Both the position numbers and the translations under genes were made by a program. A DNA stretch of 64,000 nucleotides, taken from NCBI GenBank assembly GCA_016929095.1, contig JAFGJM010000036.1, positions 1-64,000 on the forward strand, given 5' to 3'. The notes under the pieces were generated by a model that searched no databases, had not been told where the DNA came from, and saw only the letters and a program-made list of their open reading frames with translations. Source of the DNA: Anaerolineales bacterium (GTDB lineage: Bacteria; Chloroflexota; Anaerolineae; Anaerolineales; UBA4823). Positions 58,419-64,000 of the stretch are shown piece after piece; position 1 is the first letter of the stretch, and the number at the start of each line of letters is the position of its first letter.

Positions 58419-59561
58419 TTATTTCTCTTCTTCCGGCGTTAACCCCATACGGCGGGCTTCGTCATAAGAAAAAGCGTCTGTAAATGCTTCATCAGCAGGT
58501 GTCATATCATTGACTAAATTATTCCAAAAATCATCCACCTGGCGTGGGTTTAATTCATCGGCAGATTGCCCGCTGAAAATATCATCGAACTCAGACTCGG
58601 CGTCTGATTCTGATTTAAATGCCGGTGTGGTTTCCGCCGCAGGTAAAGGCGCGGATTCAACAGCAGGTTCTTGTGCTGGCTTAGGTTTGGATGGCGCCGG
58701 TGGAGGCGGGGTAGGCGCTTCCGCGGGTAATTCAGGCACCTCGGTAGGCTGTTGACCCCCGACAATCAATTTCTTTAATTCCGCTACCACAACCGGCAAT
58801 TGCTGCAGCGTCAACCCTAATAAACCCGGATTGCTTGGCGCTTCGGTAAGTACCACCAGGGCAAAATGCGCGCCAACGTGGGCAATGAATACATTGTATT
58901 TTCCCCCGCCAAAATAAGATAAATCTTCGGGATATCGACTTTCAATGATATTTGATACCCGTTCACTCAAATTTAACGATACCATCACGAAAGGAATTAA
59001 CGAAGGGAGAATGCTGCTATCGGGCAATTCGCCGCTCTGAATAAACACCTGCCCCATGCGGCTTAATAAAATCATCGATTTTGCTTCGATGCGTAATCTG
59101 ATTTTTTCCAGCCAATCCAGCAAACCAGTAGTCGGTTTATCGATTGATACAGGCGCTTGTGGAGTACCTTCTCCCAGGGCTGGCGCTTCAGAAAAGCCCA
59201 AATAATGGGAGACCGTTTCCAAGAATTCCGGCATCGGCACCGGCTTGAAAAAATAGGCATTCACCCCCGATTGAACTACCGATTGGCGTATCTCCTGGTC
59301 TACCACACCGGTTATGATGATGACTTTTATGTGTGGATTTCTCTGTCGCACCTTGCGAAATAATTCCAACCCGCTAATGCCTGCCAAACGGACATCGGCG
59401 ATCATCAAATCGAAATCCTGACGACTCGCTAATAGTAACCCCTCTTCCCCTGATGGCACATCCATAATGACCATATCTTTGTTTAACGACTCCAAACCGG
59501 ATCGAAGCATCCGGCGGACATCATTATGGTCCTCCACCAAGAGGATTCGCTGCTCACTCAT
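58419..59561 (-). CDS. Response regulator receiver fused to a roadblock/LC7-like domain
   Basis: About 380 residues from ATG 59561. The receiver domain (1-120) has acid pocket residues (LLVEDHND), the phospho-acceptor Asp56 (IADVRLAG), Thr84 and Lys106 (FFKPVPM). A middle domain (about 155-270) with SMILLSRMGQVFIQSGELP, YNVFIAHVGAHFALVVLTEA reads as roadblock/LC7-like, a fold that binds small GTPases. A Pro/Ala-rich linker and an acidic C terminus follow. No HTH. No SD; an extended TGATAAAAT box lies so close that the mRNA should start at or near the ATG. A link to gliding or polarity GTPases is possible, but none is nearby. Confidence 0.8.
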   Translation of the reverse strand: MSEQRILLVEDHNDVRRMLRSGLESLNKDMVIMDVPSGEEGLLLASRQDFDLMIADVRLAGISGLELFRKVRQRNPHIKVIIITGVVDQEIRQSVVQSGVNAYFFKPVPMPEFLETVSHYLGFSEAPALGEGTPQAPVSIDKPTTGLLDWLEKIRLRIEAKSMILLSRMGQVFIQSGELPDSSILPSLIPFVMVSLNLSERVSNIIESRYPEDLSYFGGGKYNVFIAHVGAHFALVVLTEAPSNPGLLGLTLQQLPVVVAELKKLIVGGQQPTEVPELPAEAPTPPPPAPSKPKPAQEPAVESAPLPAAETTPAFKSESDAESEFDDIFSGQSADELNPRQVDDFWNNLVNDMTPADEAFTDAFSYDEARRMGLTPEEEK

Positions 59562-59847
59562 ACGCAAAAATTTTATCACATGGCGGATAATTTGAAATTA
59601 ATAATATGCTAAGAGGTACATTACTTAAATGAAAGCAGCAGCTATTTATGAATCCTTCAATCTTCAGGATAATTCTCAGCAACATTTTGTGATACGTTCA
59701 ATTTTATGACTTGAAAATCACTTATTAGAGGGAAAATATAAACATGAAAACGCTTCCTGGAATGTGTTTGACCAAAACCCTTGGATCATCTAAAGCGAGA
59801 ATGAATTGTTAATATCAATGGAAACGATCAAATGCCAGGCCCGATGA

Positions 59848-60864
59848 TCATTGATATAACCAGCATGAGACCATATGGCCTGCTTCGGGTTCGAAGTTGG
59901 GAGGCGCTTTTACATCACATAAATCCGCTATGAATTTATGACATCGGGGATGAAAACGACATCCCTTGGGTGGATTCAATGGGCTGGGTACATCGCCAGG
60001 CAATAATATCCGCTCTCGTTTGAGGTTTGGATCGGGAATAGGAATGGCAGACATTAAAGCTTGCGTGTAAGGATGCAAAGGATTGCGGAATAATTCCATC
60101 CGATCGGTAAACTCGACCATCATACCCAGGTACATCACAACCACCCGGTCTGAGATGTGTTCAACCACACTCAAATTGTGTGCAATGAATAAATACGTGA
60201 GACCAAATTCGTTTTGCAGTTCTTTTAAGATATTTAAAACCTGAGATTGAATGGATACATCCAATGCCGAGACAGGTTCATCGGCGACAATGAATTTTGG
60301 ACGCAGCGCTAAAGCACGGGCAATACCAATTCGCTGCCGCTGCCCGCCAGAGAATTCATGAGGGTAGCGCCGGGCATGGTAATCTTCCAGGCCCACCTTT
60401 CGTAACATTTCAATCGTGGTTTCAAAGCGCTCTTTTGGCGTTCCGATTTTATGGATTCTCAAACCCTCTGCAATCGATTCACCAATAGGCATTCGCGGAT
60501 CGAGTGATGAATACGGATCCTGGAAAATGATTTGCATATTTCGGCGCATTTCTTTTAACTCACGCCCGCGTAATTTGAATAATTCCACGCCATTGAAAGT
60601 CACGTCGCCCGATGTGGGTTCGATCAATCGTAAAATCGTTCTTCCCACGGTTGTTTTTCCACAACCCGATTCACCCACTAACCCTACAGTTTCCCCTTCG
60701 CGTACGGTAAAACTCACGTTTTCCACAGCCTGAACCCAGGCAACCACCCTTTGTAATAATCCGCCGCGCACCGGAAAATATTTCACTAAATTATTTACCT
60801 GTAATAGATCCCATTTACCATTGTCCTGGCTGGTCTTTTTTTCATCCATGTATTGTTCTTTCAT
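59848..60864 (-). CDS. oppF: Oligopeptide ABC transporter ATPase, OppF type
   Basis: 338 residues from ATG 60864, preceded by GAGGTAAATGC. Walker [16 protein letters not shown], signature [16 protein letters not shown], Walker [19 protein letters not shown], then the OppF/DppF C-terminal Cys-rich [22 protein letters not shown] that may bind an Fe-S cluster. It is the second ATPase of the peptide transporter and the last gene in this operon. Peptide uptake fits the nearby S9 and M20 peptidases. Confidence 0.93.
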   Translation of the reverse strand: MKEQYMDEKKTSQDNGKWDLLQVNNLVKYFPVRGGLLQRVVAWVQAVENVSFTVREGETVGLVGESGCGKTTVGRTILRLIEPTSGDVTFNGVELFKLRGRELKEMRRNMQIIFQDPYSSLDPRMPIGESIAEGLRIHKIGTPKERFETTIEMLRKVGLEDYHARRYPHEFSGGQRQRIGIARALALRPKFIVADEPVSALDVSIQSQVLNILKELQNEFGLTYLFIAHNLSVVEHISDRVVVMYLGMMVEFTDRMELFRNPLHPYTQALMSAIPIPDPNLKRERILLPGDVPSPLNPPKGCRFHPRCHKFIADLCDVKAPPNFEPEAGHMVSCWLYQ

Positions 60865-60932
60865 GCATTTACCTCATTCTATCCGGTTTTGTTGAAGATT
60901 TCGTCAAAGTACTCAACAATTTTCGGCGGATT

Positions 60933-61964
60933 TCAGGCGTTTACTGCCCATGGTCCCTTGTGCCCTTTTTCGGGATAATCTTGATACATCCAACATCGTA
61001 CGGAATGGTTCTCGGAAGCAGGCAAAAGATCCGGTTCTATCTCATTGCAAATCGATAGCATGTTCTCTACCCGGGTGCGGCAGCGAGGGGCAAAACGGCA
61101 ACCTGGTGGTAAATTGATCAAATTAGGCACCGAGCCAGGGATCACATCCAATTCTTCTTTAACAACCCCTAAAACCGGGATAGAAGCAATCAATCCTTTT
61201 GTATAAGGATGTAATGGTTCTTCAAATATGCGATGCACATCGGTTTCTTCCACTACTCTACCCGCATACATCACCGCTACGCGGTCCGCCATCTCAGCAA
61301 TCACGCCCAGGTCGTGGGTAATTAATATGACTGCGGTATTCATGCGGGTGCGTAGGTCGCGCATTAAGTCTAATATTTGAGCCTGAATGGTGACGTCCAG
61401 GGCAGTTGTCGGTTCATCGGCAATCAATAATTGGGGGTTCAAAGCCAGAGCCATGGCAATCATTACCCTCTGCGCCTGCCCACCTGACACTTCATGAGGA
61501 AATGCATGCGCTTTCTTCTCGGCATCTGGTATACCAACCAGGTGCAACAATTCCACAGCTTTATCCCATGATTCCTCTTTAGTCATTCCCTGGTGTATCT
61601 GCAAAACCTCTCCTACTTGTTCGCCAATTTTAAACACCGGGTTTAGACTTGATTGAGGTTGTTGGAAAATCATCGACATGCGGTTGCCGCGCATGTGGAC
61701 CATTTCGTCTTCAGGAATTTCGAGTAAATGCTTGCCTTCGAATAATATTTCCCCTTCAACAATTTTTCCGGGAATGCCAACCAGGCGCATGATCGAAAAA
61801 GAAGTCACGCTTTTCCCGCAACCAGATTCACCCACAAGGCCTAGCACCTCGCCGGGATTGACATAGAAATCGACGCCGTCAACTGCTTTTACGACCCCAT
61901 CTTCTGTAAAGAAATACGTTTTCAGATTTTTCACTTCCAGCAAGGGTTGGACTTGTTGATCCAT
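60933..61964 (-). CDS. oppD: Oligopeptide ABC transporter ATPase, OppD type
   Basis: 343 residues from ATG 61964, chosen because GAGGTG precedes it; a GTG five codons earlier lies within that SD. Walker [16 protein letters not shown], signature [17 protein letters not shown], Walker [19 protein letters not shown], and the C-terminal [23 protein letters not shown]. Pairs with OppF to drive peptide or possibly sugar-oligomer uptake. Confidence 0.93.
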   Translation of the reverse strand: MDQQVQPLLEVKNLKTYFFTEDGVVKAVDGVDFYVNPGEVLGLVGESGCGKSVTSFSIMRLVGIPGKIVEGEILFEGKHLLEIPEDEMVHMRGNRMSMIFQQPQSSLNPVFKIGEQVGEVLQIHQGMTKEESWDKAVELLHLVGIPDAEKKAHAFPHEVSGGQAQRVMIAMALALNPQLLIADEPTTALDVTIQAQILDLMRDLRTRMNTAVILITHDLGVIAEMADRVAVMYAGRVVEETDVHRIFEEPLHPYTKGLIASIPVLGVVKEELDVIPGSVPNLINLPPGCRFAPRCRTRVENMLSICNEIEPDLLPASENHSVRCWMYQDYPEKGHKGPWAVNA

Positions 61965-61983
61965 AACGAAGCACCTCACTCAC

Positions 61984-62988
61984 TTATAATTTCAAACGCG
62001 GGTCCAGAGCATCACGCAATCCGTCCCCGATAAAGTTAATCGTCAAAGTACACAAAAAGATCGGCGTTCCCGAGACCAAAGGCAGCCATGGATGCTGGAA
62101 CATGTAGCTCTGGGTAGCAGAAAGCATGTTCCCCCAGGTGGGTGTTGGGTCTTGTATTCCAAATCCCAGGAAACTAAGGGAAGCTTCGTAAATGATAAAA
62201 CCTGCTAAGCCCAGGCTGGCTGACACGATCATAGGCGCCAGAGCATTGGGAACCAGATGGGTAATAATAATGCGAGCGCTCGATGCACCCATCGCCTTGG
62301 AAGCTTCCACAAAAGGCTGTTCCTTTAAGGAAAGGACAACACCGCGCATTAAACGCGAATCAGCCATCCATCCCAGTCCAGCCAGCACCACTATCAATAG
62401 AAAGACTTGTACCGAATCGCGCGGCTGAATTAATAGCAGCTTTGCCAGGAAATTTTTAATTAACTCCGGAACCGGAATAGCATCTTGATTTTGGATAATC
62501 AAGGAAGAGATAATTAATAACAAAGGCAGCGCTGGGATAGTCAGTAAAAATTCAACGGCGCGCATCACGATGATATCGATGACACCACCAGTATACCCGG
62601 AAACCGAACCAATGATGATGCCAATACAAGACACTATCAATTGGGCGCTTAACGCAACCGTAAGAGAAATCCGGGCGGCGTAAATAATGCGCGCCCAATA
62701 ATCCCGCCCTAAGGCATCGGTGCCCAAAAGATGAAGGCGTCCATCTTCACTTCGCGATCCGGGAGATAAGAAGTCACTCCCCACTTCAAGTTCAGTTGGA
62801 CTGAAAGACGATAAGAGTGGCGCACATATAGCGATCAATATAACCACTCCTAATACTATCATGGACCCTACAGCTAACTTATGGCGGAAGAAACGCCTCG
62901 TCACAACCTTAAATTGGCTGACTTCTTCTGGCATGGCCTCCGCCGCAGCAACATCGAGTCCCATATCTTTAAATTTAGCGATTGACAT
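61984..62988 (-). CDS. oppC: Oligopeptide ABC transporter permease, OppC type
   Basis: 334 residues from ATG 62988, preceded by GGAGTGA. A cytoplasmic N-terminal stretch (about 1-35) precedes six helices. The OppC-type LGTDALGRDYWARIIYAARISLTVA stretch (about 93-117) and the EAA loop VEASKAMGASSARIIITHLVPNALAP are clear, as is FLGFGIQDPTPTWGNML. It forms the channel with the OppB subunit upstream. Confidence 0.93.
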   Translation of the reverse strand: MSIAKFKDMGLDVAAAEAMPEEVSQFKVVTRRFFRHKLAVGSMIVLGVVILIAICAPLLSSFSPTELEVGSDFLSPGSRSEDGRLHLLGTDALGRDYWARIIYAARISLTVALSAQLIVSCIGIIIGSVSGYTGGVIDIIVMRAVEFLLTIPALPLLLIISSLIIQNQDAIPVPELIKNFLAKLLLIQPRDSVQVFLLIVVLAGLGWMADSRLMRGVVLSLKEQPFVEASKAMGASSARIIITHLVPNALAPMIVSASLGLAGFIIYEASLSFLGFGIQDPTPTWGNMLSATQSYMFQHPWLPLVSGTPIFLCTLTINFIGDGLRDALDPRLKL

Positions 62989-63104
62989 ACGATATCACTC
63001 CATAAATATCATTTTCGAGTTCCGTCGTTATGTAAAAAACAAGGTCGAAAAATCATTTTGCACGGATAAGCCCGACGGATACTTCTCGTAAAATTGAGTG
63101 TTTT

Positions 63105-64000
63105 TTAACTTAACCGGATACGCGGGTCTGCCCAGGTATAAAGTACATCGGATAGTAATGTGGCAATCACTGTCAGCAAAGCCGTGATCAAGATCAAAGC
63201 CATGGCCACCGGATAGTCCGTTCGGCTTAAGGCATCAAAATATAATCGACCCATTCCAGGCCAGTTGAATACTGTTTCGGTAATAATCGCTCCGGCGAAT
63301 AAACCTGGTAGGGTAAAAACTACCAGCGTAATAAATGGGATAAGAGCATTTCGTAAGGCATGTTTGGCGATGACAACTTTTTCCACCAAACCTTTGGCAC
63401 GAGCTGTCCGTACATAATCCTGACGAAGGACTTCCAACATGCTGGTGCGAATGAAACGGCTCCAACCTGCGATTGTCACCATCGCCAGAACGCTAACCGG
63501 CATAATCAAATGAAGCACTTTATCTAACAAGGAACCCGGGTCAACATTGCCGATCAATGGAATTACATACGGCTTAATAGCCTCTGCGTTTCCGGGCGGC
63601 AGATAAGGTAAGCCCCAATTTTTACATAAAATGCCAAAAAATAAAATCATTAATAGACCAAAGAAAAATGTAGGCATTGAGGTGCCAAAAAATGCAAAAG
63701 ATGTAACGACATAGTCGAATTTTGAATATTGCTTTACGGCGGCATAAACACCTATAGGAACGCCAATTAAAATCGAACATAAATAAGCCAATGACATTAA
63801 TTGGAGGGTGCGCGGTAATCGAGACGTAATTAGCATAGTTACGGGACGATCTCGCAGCATTTGCCAGGACACACCCAGGTCGCCGCGAATGATACCTTTA
63901 CTGGTTTTGCGACCAACAAGGTCAGCCATGGTCACATATTGACCTTCCTTACAGCCAATCGTGCGAGTAACATATGTCCCCGATTCATTCAAAAATGATT
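63105..64000 (-). CDS. oppB: Oligopeptide ABC transporter permease, OppB type (partial)
   Basis: At least 295 residues; the frame is open to the right edge, so the N terminus is missing. Present are the OppB-type RGDLGVSWQMLRDRPVTMLITSRLPRTLQLMSLAYLCSILIGVPIGVYAA, a long loop (PYLPPGNAEAIKPYVIPLIGN), and the EAA loop VLRQDYVRTARAKGLVEKVVIAKHALRNALIPFITL, ending at AITETVFNWPGMGRLYFDALSRTDYPVAMALILI. The soluble binding protein gene is likely beyond the window, upstream of this gene. Confidence 0.92.
   Translation of the reverse strand, partial: SFLNESGTYVTRTIGCKEGQYVTMADLVGRKTSKGIIRGDLGVSWQMLRDRPVTMLITSRLPRTLQLMSLAYLCSILIGVPIGVYAAVKQYSKFDYVVTSFAFFGTSMPTFFFGLLMILFFGILCKNWGLPYLPPGNAEAIKPYVIPLIGNVDPGSLLDKVLHLIMPVSVLAMVTIAGWSRFIRTSMLEVLRQDYVRTARAKGLVEKVVIAKHALRNALIPFITLVVFTLPGLFAGAIITETVFNWPGMGRLYFDALSRTDYPVAMALILITALLTVIATLLSDVLYTWADPRIRLS

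Noticed and set aside
59628-59809. Two small plus-strand frames (26 and 22 codons) in the gap after the receiver gene, one beginning MKAAAIYE as in alcohol dehydrogenases
   Set aside because: Very short, weakly spaced ribosome sites, no promoter, and no continuation of the dehydrogenase sequence in other frames.

Overview
The window looks like a chromosomal segment of a moderate-GC, monoderm-type environmental bacterium, most likely Chloroflexota, class Anaerolineae. This is an inference from several traits: lipoproteins with Thr/Pro-rich spacers, an ECF sigma factor paired with a DUF5667-type protein, two non-pyrrolysine MttB-family proteins, an orphan DnaE2-type polymerase, two nucleoside-type BMP lipoproteins, and a secreted subtilase ending in a YLPLI-type tail. 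I see no rRNA, CRISPR array, prophage or transposase. Three tRNA genes and two families of small non-coding repeats are present.

Layout. 1-1.5 kb: the end of a membrane protein, a 133-bp MITE-like repeat, small membrane proteins, and a 44-codon gene shaped like a RiPP precursor. 1.6-5.6 kb: mgtE, then a TetR operon (TetR, Cys-rich membrane protein, frameshifted membrane protein, ICMT-like methyltransferase) with a clear palindromic operator. 5.7-9.7 kb: uvrA with a promoter/dyad, and two tandem paralogous small proteins. 9.9-13.7 kb: azlCD and a polar amino-acid ABC transporter. 14-23.4 kb: saccharopine dehydrogenase-like enzyme, DMT exporter, then a plus-strand operon MttB - S9 peptidase - MttB - M20 amidohydrolase converging on a DAO-family oxidase. 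Together with the transporters this suggests uptake and breakdown of peptides and N-methylated amino compounds. 23.6-28.5 kb: ECF sigma/DUF5667 pair and dnaE2.

28.6-33.6 kb: a molybdate/tungstate locus (WtpB-like permease, WtpA-like binding protein, a lipoprotein with molybdopterin-oxidoreductase-like domains, and a divergent GntR regulator fused to a periplasmic-binding-like domain). 33.6-41.7 kb: a five-gene glucosylglycerate-type osmolyte cluster (USP-USP-GpgS fusion, two GT4 glycosyltransferases, a GH63-like hydrolase, a GH13_18 phosphorylase). 41.8-42.0 kb: two tRNA-Ser genes. 42.4-45.6 kb: envelope genes (PIM-type acyltransferase, CDP-alcohol phosphatidyltransferase, murJ). 45.8-48.6 kb: secreted subtilase and DMT transporter. 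48.7-55 kb: nucleoside-type ABC transporter with two BMP lipoproteins. 55.1-59.6 kb: DUF389-type membrane protein with an SH3-like tail, cdd, glmU, tRNA-Gln, and a response regulator fused to a roadblock-like domain. 59.8-64 kb: an oligopeptide ABC transporter (OppF, D, C and partial B) running off the right edge.

The items that most deserve a second look are the lasso/RiPP-like small gene at 1028-1162, the USP-GpgS fusion and its osmolyte cluster, the MttB island without a corrinoid protein, the GntR-PBP molybdate locus, the paired 133-bp inverted repeats 30 kb apart, and dyads placed at the start of both DNA-repair genes. All homology calls are from reading the sequence; no database search was run.
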